The notes below the pieces were generated by a model, which saw only the letters and a list, made by a program, of their open reading frames with translations, was not told where the DNA came from and did no database searches. Source: Prochlorococcus sp. AG-355-P16 (GTDB lineage Bacteria > Cyanobacteriota > Cyanobacteriia > PCC-6307 > Cyanobiaceae). From it: a DNA stretch of 64,000 nucleotides. This document shows positions 10,962-21,596 of the stretch, piece by piece; the stretch's first letter is position 1; each line of letters begins with the position of its first letter. A program made the translations under genes and the position numbers. Location of the stretch: the NCBI GenBank assembly GCA_003278525.1, contig QCEQ01000003.1:1-64000 (forward strand), given 5' to 3'.

Positions 10962-12467
10962 TCAGCAAAAATCATATAGTTTAGACCTTAAATGATTAAT
11001 AAAATACTTTGGCGATAGTTCTTCATTAGTTACATCTTTTACCAACTCCATAGAGTTAACTGATCTTCCGTATTTATGTATGTGATTTTTTAACCAAAAA
11101 ATTATCTTCTTATATTCACCATTTTCAATTAAGTTATCAATCAAACCAATGTCTCTTTCCATTTGAAAAGATATTTGCGCACTTATAAGATGACCTAACA
11201 AATATGAAGGGAAATATCCAAACGCACCTTCACTCCAATGAACATCTTGAAGACAACCTTCTGAATCATTAGATGGTTTTATTCCTAAAAGTTCCCCGTA
11301 TCTTTTATTCCATTCCTCTGGAATATCTTGAGCAGGCAACCCTCCCTCAATTAAATCTATTTCAAGTTCAGTTCGAACCAGAATGTGTAAACCATAGGTC
11401 AATTCATCTGCCTCCACCCTATTTAATCCTGCTTCCAAGTGATTAATAGATTTCCAGAGTTCAAAATAATTATTTAATGTGCATCCAGCTGAAACAAATT
11501 TTTTAAAAAATCTTTTCGAAAAAGATTTAGATTTAACTATTCTATTTTCCCAAAATAATGATTGACTTTCATGTATACCCATAGAAGTTGCTTGACCTAA
11601 AGGCCAAGCAAACCATTGATGACTTTGTGATGGCAGACCTTGCTCATAAATTGAATGTCCCCACTCATGTGCAGTAGCTAAAAAACTTGATAATGGTTCA
11701 CCTTCAACAATTCTAGTCGTAATCCTATAATCATTAGGTCCTAATGTAATCGAAAAAGGATGGGGAGATTTACCAACAACTACTAGATCTTTATCTCTCC
11801 CAAACTCATCAAGTAATTTAGAACATAAATTCTGTTGAGATTTTGGACTTAAATCCCAGTGATATTTCTTTGACTTATTTATTCCTCTAATCAATTCTGG
11901 GAGAGTGTCTTTCAAAGGCTGAAACATTTTGTTCAACCAATTTAAAGTTAATTCAGGCTCAAAGGGTTGGGCTAAAGTCTCCCATGGTGAATAATGATCT
12001 GATATTTGATTTGCCTCTTCAATCCTTAACTTGACTAGTTGTTCAAAGAATGGGAGAAAAACTTTAAAATCTGATTTTTTCTTGGCTTCTTGCCAACTTT
12101 CATATCCTTTAGATTTAGCCTTCGCTAAAGACTCAACTAATTTAGGATCTAAATTTTTTGCTCTATTAAATTCTTTAATTAAAAGATTAATATTTCTTTC
12201 TTTATCTTTAATAACGAGTTTATTATTAGAATTTTTTTCAGTATCAAATAATTCATTTTTAGCGGATTGTATTAGATTAGAAAATTCTTCAGAAGAATTT
12301 CTTCTATGCAATATTTTTGCAATATAGGTAAGTTGTTCAGACCTCCAAGAGGCTCCTTTCTTGGGCATCCCAGTATTCTGATCCCAATAAAGTGTATTTT
12401 GGATTGATCCTAATATTTGAGTTTCTTTAAGATAAGCTCCCAGCTTATTCCATTGAATTTCTTTCAA
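10962..12467 (-). CDS. M32 carboxypeptidase Taq family metallopeptidase
   Basis: HEWGHSIYEQGL (HExxH), HESQS, full-length M32 pattern. Confidence 0.93.
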   Translation of the reverse strand: MKEIQWNKLGAYLKETQILGSIQNTLYWDQNTGMPKKGASWRSEQLTYIAKILHRRNSSEEFSNLIQSAKNELFDTEKNSNNKLVIKDKERNINLLIKEFNRAKNLDPKLVESLAKAKSKGYESWQEAKKKSDFKVFLPFFEQLVKLRIEEANQISDHYSPWETLAQPFEPELTLNWLNKMFQPLKDTLPELIRGINKSKKYHWDLSPKSQQNLCSKLLDEFGRDKDLVVVGKSPHPFSITLGPNDYRITTRIVEGEPLSSFLATAHEWGHSIYEQGLPSQSHQWFAWPLGQATSMGIHESQSLFWENRIVKSKSFSKRFFKKFVSAGCTLNNYFELWKSINHLEAGLNRVEADELTYGLHILVRTELEIDLIEGGLPAQDIPEEWNKRYGELLGIKPSNDSEGCLQDVHWSEGAFGYFPSYLLGHLISAQISFQMERDIGLIDNLIENGEYKKIIFWLKNHIHKYGRSVNSMELVKDVTNEELSPKYFINHLRSKLYDFC

Positions 12468-12574
12468 AATTTATATATAAATTAAATTTATCTTAAGATA
12501 AAAATTTTGACGTTTGCATAAAACAAACATAGTGTATCCATTATAGAGTATTAGTTAATTGAGTATTACTAAAT

Positions 12575-13060
12575 ATGGAACAAATATTTTCAAAATTAGA
12601 ATTTATTACTAATGGCGAGGGTTTTATTGACATAACAAATGATTTAAATTTATTTATTGAAAAAAATAATTTTGATTCAGGAATTTTAAATTTAACTTCT
12701 CTTCACACTAGTTGCAGCTTGACTATTAATGAGAATGCTGATCCAAACGTACTAAGAGACTTAAAAAAATATATGCAATCTATTGTCCCATATAATTCCT
12801 ACTTAACTTTATCAAAAAATAGAGAAGAAATTTCTTATAAACATTATCAAGAAGGTGCTGACGATATGCCAGCACATATAAAAACATCCTTAACAAACAC
12901 TTGTTTATCTTTGAGTTTTCAGGATAGCAATATTATGCTTGGTACATGGCAAGCAGTTTATTTATGGGAACATAGATTTGATCAAAAAGAAAGGGTTTTA
13001 AATGTACATATAATTGGTGAGAAAAGCCAAAATATTTATAATGTAATTAATAAAAACTAA
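12575..13060 (+). CDS. YjbQ-family protein (UPF0047, secondary thiamine-phosphate synthase)
   Basis: HTSCSLTINENADPNV and GTWQAVYLWEHR motifs. Confidence 0.88.
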   Translation: MEQIFSKLEFITNGEGFIDITNDLNLFIEKNNFDSGILNLTSLHTSCSLTINENADPNVLRDLKKYMQSIVPYNSYLTLSKNREEISYKHYQEGADDMPAHIKTSLTNTCLSLSFQDSNIMLGTWQAVYLWEHRFDQKERVLNVHIIGEKSQNIYNVINKN

Positions 13061-13073
13061 TATTAATTTTTTA

Positions 13074-13364
13074 ATGGAACCTTACCTTTTGCAAGATGAA
13101 GAATTGAAAGAATTAGTTGTCAAAATACCCGGCTGGGAAATTAAAGATGAACAACTAAAGAGAGAATTTAATTTTTTTAATTTTATTGATGCCTTCTCGT
13201 TTATGACTAAAATTGCTTTAATCTGCGAAAAATATAATCATCATCCTAACTGGGAAAACGTTTATTCAAAAGTAATAATTAGCTTAAGTACACATGATTT
13301 GGGGGGAATAACAAATCTGGATCAAACATTAGCTACAGAAATAAATAAAGTTTTCGATCAATAA
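13074..13364 (+). CDS. phhB: Pterin-4a-carbinolamine dehydratase
   Basis: KYNHHPNWENVYSKVIISLSTHDLGGIT typical PCD motif. Confidence 0.9.
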   Translation: MEPYLLQDEELKELVVKIPGWEIKDEQLKREFNFFNFIDAFSFMTKIALICEKYNHHPNWENVYSKVIISLSTHDLGGITNLDQTLATEINKVFDQ

Positions 13365-13403
13365 ATTACAAATTTGAATATGTTCATTTAAAAACTCGTC
13401 AAA

Positions 13404-14429
13404 ATGTCTAAAAAGTTATTACCTGTAACGATTATTAGTGGATTTTTAGGTTCTGGGAAAACCTCACTTTTAAATCATATTTTAAAAAATCAAGTTGGTC
13501 TAAAAACAGCTGTTTTGGTTAATGAATTTGGAGAGATAGGAATAGATAATGAATTAATAATAGAGGGCTCTGAAGATATGATTGAATTAAATAATGGCTG
13601 TATATGTTGCTCTATTAATGGTGAATTATTAAATACAGTATCCAAAGTTTTAGAAAGATCTGAAAAAATAGACTATTTGATTGTCGAGACTACTGGACTA
13701 GCAGATCCTTTACCAGTAGCTATGACTTTTGCAGCTGGAGATCTTCGAGAAAAAGTAAGATTAGATTCAATCATCACTGTTATTGATGGAGAGAATTTTG
13801 ATTTTGAAATTAATAATACTAGTGTCGCTTATTCTCAGATTTTATACGGAGATATCCTTCTCCTAAATAAATGTGATTTAGTCAAAGAAGAACAATTAAA
13901 AAAAGTCGAAAAATTTATTAATAAAATCAAAAAAGAACCGAGGATATTAAGATCCACCAATAGTAAGGTTGAATTGCAAACAATATTGAGTGTTGGTCTA
14001 TTTGAAACAGATACCTTTAAATACGATAAGGATAAAGAAGATGTAGAAGACAATATGCACAATCATTCTTCTCATTCACACGATCATTCTTCTCATTCAC
14101 ACGATCATTCTTCTCATTCACATGATTTGATAAATAATATAGAGGGTTTTACATCAGTTTCTTATGAGACACTTGAACCATTTTCCTTAAGAAAGTTTCA
14201 ATATTTCTTGGATAATCAAATCTCACAAAATGTATTTAGAGCGAAAGGAATATTATGGTTTATGGAAAGTGAAAGAAAACACATTTTTCATCTATCTGGG
14301 AAACGATTTTCCCTCGATGATGAAGAATGGACAAAAGAAAAATCTAACAAGATAGTATTAATTGGCAAAAACTTAGATCATCAAACTATTAAGAATCAAC
14401 TTTCATCGTGTAGATTTAGTAAAGATTAG
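13404..14429 (+). CDS. COG0523/CobW-family GTPase metallochaperone with His-rich repeat
   Basis: GFLGSGKTSLLNHI, NNGCICCSINGEL (CxCC), NKCD; His-rich linker. Confidence 0.93.
   Translation: MSKKLLPVTIISGFLGSGKTSLLNHILKNQVGLKTAVLVNEFGEIGIDNELIIEGSEDMIELNNGCICCSINGELLNTVSKVLERSEKIDYLIVETTGLADPLPVAMTFAAGDLREKVRLDSIITVIDGENFDFEINNTSVAYSQILYGDILLLNKCDLVKEEQLKKVEKFINKIKKEPRILRSTNSKVELQTILSVGLFETDTFKYDKDKEDVEDNMHNHSSHSHDHSSHSHDHSSHSHDLINNIEGFTSVSYETLEPFSLRKFQYFLDNQISQNVFRAKGILWFMESERKHIFHLSGKRFSLDDEEWTKEKSNKIVLIGKNLDHQTIKNQLSSCRFSKD
14064..14126 (+). repeat. Three tandem 21-bp units encoding HSSHSHD
   Basis: cattcttctcattcacacgat x3 (last copy C>T) at 14064-14084, 14085-14105, 14106-14126. Confidence 0.95.
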
Positions 14430-14456
14430 ATTATAAATATTAGGATTGTTTAATTT

Positions 14457-15995
14457 TTGAGAGTATTTATTAAAGAATTTAAAAAAGCAGTAATCGAATT
14501 AAAACCTTTTTATTTTACTTCGTTTATTGTCGCACTTTTAGTAATCATTCCAATTATCAATTTTCTTCTTGAAGGAGTCCAATATGTTTTAAGTGGGAAT
14601 TTTTCATTAGGCATTGCTGGAGGAGAAGAGGTTTTAGAAACATTAAAAGTTTTAGTACTAACAAGTTTTTTTGGAGGAGGATTAGGCACTTTAAATGGAT
14701 GGATACTTTCAAATTGTGATTTTAAGTTCAGAAAAGTTCTGCGTATTTGTCAGCTCATTCCACTAGCCGCCCCAGCATACCTAATAACAGCTGTTTTGCA
14801 GGATTTAGGAAGTATTTTTGGGTATCAAGTAACCGGTTTATGGTGGGGGGTATTAATACTTTCAATTTCTACTTATCCATATGTATTTATTCTTGCTAAC
14901 GAAAGTTTTAATAAATTTGGAGTTAATCAAATCAATGCTAGTAGAGGATTAGGAGTTGGGCCATGGATGAGCTTCTTTAAAATAGCTTTTCCTATGTCGT
15001 TACCAGCACTAATAACAGGAATAAGTTTAATGTGTATGGAGGTAATGAATGAGTTAGGTACATTTGCATTATTAAATATTCCAAGTATTTCTACAGGAAT
15101 AGCAGAAAATTGGATAATTGAGGGTAATCCAAAAAGTGCGATTGGACTATCTTTGGTAGCTTTATTAATAATTTTCACTTTAATTATTTTTGAAAAATTC
15201 TCGAGAAGAAAATCAAAGAGGTGGAGTGAAAATCCTGCATCTAAAGATTCTCAAGGGTGGGAATTAAAAAAAACAAGAGCTCTTTTAGCTGTAACAATAT
15301 CTTTATTTCCTCCAATTTTCTCTTTTGGAATTCCATGTTTTTGGGTTCTGCTCAATATTGATCAAATTCAAAAAGGGTTATCTATAGAATTAATTACCTT
15401 ATCATTCAGGACCATAAGTCTAGGATTTTTTACTGCATTAATAACGATGTTATTCTCTTTAATAATTTCCCTAGCAAGACGTCCAAATAAAAGCTTATTA
15501 CTAGGACTAATAACAAACCTTGCAGGAATAGGTTACGCAATTCCAGGAACTGTATTAGCTTTATCTTTAATAAGCATTTCTTCTTCAAAATTCAATTTCA
15601 TTGCTATTGTCTTACTAATTTGGGGTTATCTTGTGCGATTTCTAACTATTTCTAAGGGTTCTATTGATTCAAGTCTTGAGAGAATTTCTCCTAGTCTTGA
15701 TGAAGCTGCACTTGGACTAGGAGAGAATTGGCCAGGAATCATCCAAAGAATTCATCTACCTCTTCTTCAGGGACCAATATTAGTAGGATCACTTTTAGTT
15801 TTTGTAGACACGATAAAAGAATTACCCATAACCTTTATTTTGAGACCATTTGATTTTGATACATTATCTGTGAGGATATATCAATATGCTGGAGATGAAA
15901 GAATGGTAGAGGCAATATTACCAGCCATTCTTATCATGACTTTGGGCCTTATTGCATCAATTACATTGATACCAAGTTTAGAGAAGAAAAACTAA
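14457..15995 (+). CDS. Iron(III)/thiamin-type ABC transporter permease (two fused permease halves)
   Basis: ~12 TM segments, EAA-loop-like NASRGLGVGPWMSFFKIAFPMSLPAL and DEAALGLGENWPGIIQRIHLPLLQGPI; TTG start. Confidence 0.85.
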   Translation: MRVFIKEFKKAVIELKPFYFTSFIVALLVIIPIINFLLEGVQYVLSGNFSLGIAGGEEVLETLKVLVLTSFFGGGLGTLNGWILSNCDFKFRKVLRICQLIPLAAPAYLITAVLQDLGSIFGYQVTGLWWGVLILSISTYPYVFILANESFNKFGVNQINASRGLGVGPWMSFFKIAFPMSLPALITGISLMCMEVMNELGTFALLNIPSISTGIAENWIIEGNPKSAIGLSLVALLIIFTLIIFEKFSRRKSKRWSENPASKDSQGWELKKTRALLAVTISLFPPIFSFGIPCFWVLLNIDQIQKGLSIELITLSFRTISLGFFTALITMLFSLIISLARRPNKSLLLGLITNLAGIGYAIPGTVLALSLISISSSKFNFIAIVLLIWGYLVRFLTISKGSIDSSLERISPSLDEAALGLGENWPGIIQRIHLPLLQGPILVGSLLVFVDTIKELPITFILRPFDFDTLSVRIYQYAGDERMVEAILPAILIMTLGLIASITLIPSLEKKN

Positions 15996-16948
15996 ATTCT
16001 TTTAGAAAGTTTTCTCAATAAGAAAGGTAGGCTTAAGAACAAATCTGCCGAGGTAGATATAACCCTAAAATAAACTAAGGTAATAAGAATTATATTTTGT
16101 GGAATACTTTTGCCCACAAATAAAAGGAGGCAAGCCTCAAAAACGCCAACTCCTCCCGGAGCACCCGGGACTACCAAGCCTAAAGACCATGACAAAGAAA
16201 AGATTACCAATAAAAATATAATGTTCAAAGTATTACTCGTATAAAAAGTATTTAAGCAAATATAAAACCCAATAAATTTAGATAAAACAAATCCAATTTC
16301 AAAAAATAAAGCTCTAGTAGGGAAAAATGAATTAATATTTATTCTCTCTTTAAATTGGCCCTTTGAATTTGGAAGTCTCATAACCTCAAATACTTTTCCC
16401 TTGAGAGACCCTAATCTTTTTAATATCAGAAAAATAAATTTCCTATTTAGGAATACTAAAGGAACAATTAAAAAAACATAAAATGGTGAAAAAATCAATC
16501 CCATCGATGCCAAGAGAAAAGATCCACTCAACATAAAGTAAGGTTCTATAAGTGTCGAATATATAGCGATCTGAGAATTACTTATTTTTTTTATAAAATT
16601 AAATCTCTCCACAAAATGCCAAACCCCTCCTGGAACGTATTTAAGAATATTGGTTAAAACATAAAAAGAGATTAGATTATTACTTTTAAATTCTACCCCA
16701 AACCATTTAACAATGTACTTCCATGAATAAGCGTTCAGATAAATACTTAAAATACAAAATAAAAATGATAAAAATAGATTAATTCCATTTCTTTCAAAAT
16801 TGACATCAAAAGAAATTTGATCAATATTATCAAAAAAATAAATACAAAAATAGGACAAGCTTGTAATAAAGAAAATACTCTTAAAACAACCAAAATTAAT
16901 TTTTTTAAGGAATTTAAAATATTTTTGATTACTTAAGTTAAATCTCAT
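15992..16948 (-). CDS. UPF0104/lysylphosphatidylglycerol synthase TM-like membrane protein
   Basis: Multi-TM; VPGGVWHFVERF and VVPGAPGGVGVFEA motifs. Confidence 0.75.
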   Translation of the reverse strand: MRFNLSNQKYFKFLKKINFGCFKSIFFITSLSYFCIYFFDNIDQISFDVNFERNGINLFLSFLFCILSIYLNAYSWKYIVKWFGVEFKSNNLISFYVLTNILKYVPGGVWHFVERFNFIKKISNSQIAIYSTLIEPYFMLSGSFLLASMGLIFSPFYVFLIVPLVFLNRKFIFLILKRLGSLKGKVFEVMRLPNSKGQFKERININSFFPTRALFFEIGFVLSKFIGFYICLNTFYTSNTLNIIFLLVIFSLSWSLGLVVPGAPGGVGVFEACLLLFVGKSIPQNIILITLVYFRVISTSADLFLSLPFLLRKLSKRI

Positions 16949-18171
16949 TTCCAGTTTTCAAATGCTTTAAATTTTTTACTGGAATCTTTTATTATTTTTC
17001 TTATTTCTTCGGTTGATATTTTATGCCTAAGTTTTAATCTTAAAACTTCGTCATTTTCAGGCTTTATGGTTATTGATCCATCTGGTTTCAAAGTCTGTTT
17101 AACTTTTATTTTTCCAAAAGTCGTTGAACATTCTCCTCTCCTTCTAAGCAATATCCACCTTGATTGGGTCCTTTCACGAACTCCAATAGTACTGGAATAA
17201 TCAAACCAAAGTTGTCTAAAAAATTCTTTTTTCTCTATTGGTAAGATTGCTTGAATAGAAAATCCAATTCTATCTTTTTTCATATTGATAGCTTGATAAG
17301 AAACGTCGTAAGCTCCTTCAATTCTCAATTTCTCTACAAAATTGCATATATCTTCTGGTGTTTGGTCATCAATCCATGCTTCTTGAACAGATATTTCTTC
17401 AAACTTTGGATTAATTTCTTTTTTAATAGAAGCATTATCAAATGAAGAAATTTTATAAACTCTAACCAAATTAGAGAATGGAAATTTTTTGTTACCAATC
17501 CCTACTCCATAAGAATTAACAGAATATTTTGAAGGAGGTTCTGGATTGTTGACTAAATTAGAAAGTAAAGCAATGCCTGTAGGTGTAGATAGTTCACCCT
17601 CAATTGAGTCAAAACTTGATAAAACCTTAATATTTTTTTGCCTTATTAACTCTATAACTGCAGGAGGGGGTACGGATAATTTCCCATGTTGAGTTTGAAC
17701 GAATCCCTTCCCTAACATGGGTTCATTACAATAAACTTCTTTGGGATTTAGATAATTAAATGCAGCACATACTCCTACGATATCCACTAATGAATCGATA
17801 GCACCAATTTCATGAAAATGAACATCCTCAGATTTGATCCCATGAACTTTTCCTTCTGCATTTGCTAAAGATTCAAATACCTCATAAATTTTCTGCTTTA
17901 GTTTATTTTCTAAGTGTCCATTAGAAATAAGTTCTTTAATGCTTCTCCAAGTTCTTTTGATAGGACTACGATTAATATCCTCAACCTTCGCCTTTACACC
18001 TCGGATTGAACAACTTTTCGATTCTATAAATTCTAGATGATAAAAATCCTTTAATCCAAGATCAATCAGTGGTTGTTCAATAACTTGTTTAGGAACGCCT
18101 AAGTCGTAAAAAGCCCCTAGTAACATATCTCCAGAGATTCCTGGTGAACATTCAATTAAAACATCTTCCAT
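16945..18171 (-). CDS. larC: Nickel pincer cofactor biosynthesis protein LarC
   Basis: ECSPGISGDMLLGAFYDLG, VHFHEIGAIDSLVDIVG. Confidence 0.93.
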   Translation of the reverse strand: MEDVLIECSPGISGDMLLGAFYDLGVPKQVIEQPLIDLGLKDFYHLEFIESKSCSIRGVKAKVEDINRSPIKRTWRSIKELISNGHLENKLKQKIYEVFESLANAEGKVHGIKSEDVHFHEIGAIDSLVDIVGVCAAFNYLNPKEVYCNEPMLGKGFVQTQHGKLSVPPPAVIELIRQKNIKVLSSFDSIEGELSTPTGIALLSNLVNNPEPPSKYSVNSYGVGIGNKKFPFSNLVRVYKISSFDNASIKKEINPKFEEISVQEAWIDDQTPEDICNFVEKLRIEGAYDVSYQAINMKKDRIGFSIQAILPIEKKEFFRQLWFDYSSTIGVRERTQSRWILLRRRGECSTTFGKIKVKQTLKPDGSITIKPENDEVLRLKLRHKISTEEIRKIIKDSSKKFKAFENWK

Positions 18172-18224
18172 AAATCTTAGGTTTCTTTGTTGATAAGAAT
18201 TGCGATAAAGATCAACTTTGCATT

Positions 18225-18824
18225 CTAATTATTTTCAGGGAGATTTTTTCCAATAACTTCGTACTTTATTAATTTCAAAGAATTACCATCTCTGTTGACA
18301 TCTAAACTCACAAAATTATTGAGAAGTTCGAGAGAAAGCTCACCTTTTATGACTAACTTGAAATTTTTATTTTTTAAATTTTTTGACTTCATAGCAGTGT
18401 GGATTTTAATAACAATTTCTTTTTTTGATTTATTGACAAAAACTAGCTCTCCTCTTATAGAAAAATAATTATCTTTTAAATCTAATTCTTCTAATAATTT
18501 GGAGAAGTTAATTTTTGAAGAATTCTTTTGTAAATCGTTAAGTTGTACAGGATCCCAGATACCTGCAACCTGTAAATGCAAGCTTTGAGAGTTTTTATTC
18601 TTAGGATAAACAATCCAGTAATAATTTTTATTTAAATCAATATGCTTTTTTAAAAGTGATAATGCTTTACCTAGTACCACTGTTTCAATTTTTTCGCCTT
18701 CATTATCAATTATCAAACCTTTATTTAACTGCTCAGTATCATGAGGTGTAAATTTTCCATTCACAATGCCAATAGCTCTGTATTGCAATGGATCAGTAAC
18801 TTGTGGAATTGGATTTTTTAACAT
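18225..18824 (-). CDS. Conserved cyanobacterial hypothetical protein
   Basis: Intact 199-aa ORF with expected codon usage. Confidence 0.75.
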   Translation of the reverse strand: MLKNPIPQVTDPLQYRAIGIVNGKFTPHDTEQLNKGLIIDNEGEKIETVVLGKALSLLKKHIDLNKNYYWIVYPKNKNSQSLHLQVAGIWDPVQLNDLQKNSSKINFSKLLEELDLKDNYFSIRGELVFVNKSKKEIVIKIHTAMKSKNLKNKNFKLVIKGELSLELLNNFVSLDVNRDGNSLKLIKYEVIGKNLPENN

Positions 18825-18855
18825 ATTAAAGATTTAAAAATGAAAATTTATCTTA

Positions 18856-19164
18856 TTAAATTTCTTCTTTTTCCTCCAAACTATTAAAAGACTCTAATGC
18901 ATCGTCTATAGCATCAGAAGGTTTAGTCGCATCAATTAAACTATTTTGTCTCCTAATCATTTCCACAATTTCAAATGGATTAGTTGGAATCACTGAACCA
19001 GAATCATCTTTTTTTGTTGAGGTATCGATTTCTAATTCTTCAAATAAATATTCAGCATTTAAGAGATCACCTCTAAGCGAAAATAATGAAATTAAAAATA
19101 AAAGGAGGAATATTGTTTTAGAGTATTTTTTTTTGAAATAGTGTTTCATTTTATTTAATTTCAA
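18856..19164 (-). CDS. Hypothetical protein with N-terminal signal/TM segment
   Basis: Hydrophobic TIFLLLFLISLFSL segment then acidic tail. Confidence 0.65.
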   Translation of the reverse strand: MKLNKMKHYFKKKYSKTIFLLLFLISLFSLRGDLLNAEYLFEELEIDTSTKKDDSGSVIPTNPFEIVEMIRRQNSLIDATKPSDAIDDALESFNSLEEKEEI

Positions 19165-19220
19165 AAATCTTTAACGCCAAAATTTTCTGCTAGTTTAATT
19201 TTACATAATATGTTAGAAAT

Positions 19221-20066
19221 TTGTTAATAGCAACTTGGAATGTTAACTCTATAAGAACCCGACTTTCACAAACAATAGATTGGATTAATCAAGTCAATCC
19301 AGATATTTTATGTTTGCAGGAAACGAAAGTAATGGATGATAGTTTCCCTATTGAACCTTTTGAAAAATTAGGATACTCAGTTGAGGTCTATGGACAAAAA
19401 TCATATAATGGTGTGGCTATTATTTCTAAAATAAAGCCAGAAAATGTTAAAAAAGGATTCTACGGATGTGCCAACTCTAATCAAAATATCGAAATTTTCC
19501 TGGATCAAAAAAGATTAATTTCTGCTGATATAAATGGTATTAAAATCGTAAATGTTTATGTTCCAAACGGATCTTCTTTAGACTCTAGTAAGTTTTTATA
19601 CAAAATTGATTGGTTAAATTGTTTAGCTACATTTTTAGATGAGCGAGAAAAAAAGGGGGAATTAATTTGTCTTATGGGTGATTTTAATGTTGCTCCATCT
19701 AATTTGGATATTCATGATCCAAAGAAATATGATGGAGGAATAATGGCATCCGAGATAGAAAGAAATGCACTGAATAATGTTCTGAAAAAAAGATTAATAG
19801 ATTCTTTCAGGATTTTTGAACAAAATACTGGCCATTGGAGTTGGTGGGATTACCGTAATAACGCATTTGAATTGAATAAAGGCTGGAGAATAGACCATAT
19901 TTATCTCAGCAAAGAACTGTCATCAAAACTTAAAAGTTGTGTCATAGACAGCTCGCCAAGAGGTAATTTACGTCCAAGTGATCATGCACCAGTTATGATA
20001 AATCTTGAATTAAGCGACATAAATTCAAATTTTTTTGAGGATGAGGACAATTTCTTCGAAATATAA
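19221..20066 (+). CDS. xth: Exodeoxyribonuclease III
   Basis: ATWNVNSIRTR, LQETKV, MGDFNVAP, SDHAPV; TTG start. Confidence 0.95.
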   Translation: MLIATWNVNSIRTRLSQTIDWINQVNPDILCLQETKVMDDSFPIEPFEKLGYSVEVYGQKSYNGVAIISKIKPENVKKGFYGCANSNQNIEIFLDQKRLISADINGIKIVNVYVPNGSSLDSSKFLYKIDWLNCLATFLDEREKKGELICLMGDFNVAPSNLDIHDPKKYDGGIMASEIERNALNNVLKKRLIDSFRIFEQNTGHWSWWDYRNNAFELNKGWRIDHIYLSKELSSKLKSCVIDSSPRGNLRPSDHAPVMINLELSDINSNFFEDEDNFFEI

Positions 20067-20222
20067 ATTAAATAGATAATTCTTTCTTTAATGTCTGAGA
20101 ACGTTTGTAAACAAAGGGTTATTTAGAGACATCCTGTTTTATTTGATTAATTCTTAAAAAATTAATTATTTACAATCCAAACTATCGCAATAAAAATATC
20201 ATAATGTAGAATTTCAATCTGA

Positions 20223-20251
20223 TTGACAAAATTTTTACTTATTTCTAAGTT
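20223..20251 (+). promoter_or_regulatory. Candidate hemL promoter
   Basis: Consensus TTGACA (20223-20228), 17-nt spacer, TAAGTT (20246-20251), 44 nt before GTG start. Confidence 0.45.
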
Positions 20252-20294
20252 AGAACATGACAAATTTTTTCTCAAAGCTTTATTTAATTAAACT

Positions 20295-21596
20295 GTGACT
20301 GACATATTAAATTGCACCCAATCAGAAGAAATTTTCTCTGCTGCTCAAGAATTAATGCCTGGGGGAGTTAGCTCTCCAGTGAGAGCTTTTAAGTCTGTCG
20401 GTGGGCAACCAATAGTGTTTGATAGAGTCAAAGGGCCTTTTGCTTGGGATATTGATGGGAATAGATACATTGACTACATAGGTAGTTGGGGGCCAGCTAT
20501 TTGTGGTCATGCTCACCCTGAAGTTACCACTGCATTACAGGAAGCAATAGAGAAAGGTACCAGCTTTGGAGCTCCATGCATTTTAGAGAACAAACTTGCT
20601 GAGATGGTAATTGATGCTGTCCCATCAGTTGAAATGGTAAGGTTTGTCAATAGTGGAACTGAGGCCTGTATGGCTGTTTTAAGGCTTATGAGAGCATTTA
20701 CTGGAAGAGATAAAGTTATTAAATTTGATGGTTGTTACCATGGTCATGCAGATATGTTTTTAGTAAAAGCAGGATCAGGTGTAGCTACTTTAGGATTACC
20801 AGATTCTCCAGGGGTTCCAAGAACAACAACTGCTAATACACTTACTGCTCCTTACAATGATCTTGAAGCGGTAAAAAAATTATTTTCTGAGAATCCTGAT
20901 GCCATTTCAGGAGTAATTCTTGAGCCAATTGTTGGAAATGCTGGCTTTATTACCCCAGAACCAGGATTTTTAGAAGGATTAAGAGAATTAACAACTGAGA
21001 ATGGATCTTTATTAGTTTTTGATGAAGTAATGACTGGATTCAGAATAAGTTATGGTGGCGCTCAAGAAAAATTTGGTGTTACTCCTGACTTAACCACACT
21101 TGGGAAAGTAATTGGTGGAGGTCTACCTGTAGGCGCTTATGGAGGCAAGAAAGAAATAATGTCAATGGTAGCTCCTTCTGGCCCAGTTTATCAGGCAGGT
21201 ACTTTGAGTGGAAATCCACTGGCAATGACCGCCGGGATAAAAACTCTCGAGTTACTCAAACAAGAAGGTACTTACGAGAAACTAGAGGCAACAACTTCTA
21301 GATTAATTGAAGGTATAATTCAGTCTGCAGAAAATAATGGAATTGCTATTAACGGTGGTAGTGTAAGCGCTATGTTTGGATTTTTCTTATGTGATGGACC
21401 AGTTAGAAATTTTGATGAAGCAAAAACAAATGATGCTGAACTTTTTGGTAAGTTGCATAGAGAGATGCTTCAAAGAGGGATTTACTTAGCTCCAAGTCCT
21501 TTTGAAGCTGGTTTCACGTCACTAGCGCATAGTGAAGAAGAAATTGATAAAACAATCGAAGCTTTTGATCAATCTTTTAATGCGATCAAAAAATAA
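20295..21596 (+). CDS. hemL: Glutamate-1-semialdehyde 2,1-aminomutase
   Basis: [50 protein letters not shown] start. Confidence 0.97.
   Translation: MTDILNCTQSEEIFSAAQELMPGGVSSPVRAFKSVGGQPIVFDRVKGPFAWDIDGNRYIDYIGSWGPAICGHAHPEVTTALQEAIEKGTSFGAPCILENKLAEMVIDAVPSVEMVRFVNSGTEACMAVLRLMRAFTGRDKVIKFDGCYHGHADMFLVKAGSGVATLGLPDSPGVPRTTTANTLTAPYNDLEAVKKLFSENPDAISGVILEPIVGNAGFITPEPGFLEGLRELTTENGSLLVFDEVMTGFRISYGGAQEKFGVTPDLTTLGKVIGGGLPVGAYGGKKEIMSMVAPSGPVYQAGTLSGNPLAMTAGIKTLELLKQEGTYEKLEATTSRLIEGIIQSAENNGIAINGGSVSAMFGFFLCDGPVRNFDEAKTNDAELFGKLHREMLQRGIYLAPSPFEAGFTSLAHSEEEIDKTIEAFDQSFNAIKK

Noticed and set aside
12487-12502. Perfect 16-bp palindrome TTTATCTTAAGATAAA upstream of the yjbQ-like gene
   Set aside because: Rough estimate suggests a couple of such AT-rich palindromes are expected by chance in 64 kb; no matching site seen elsewhere.
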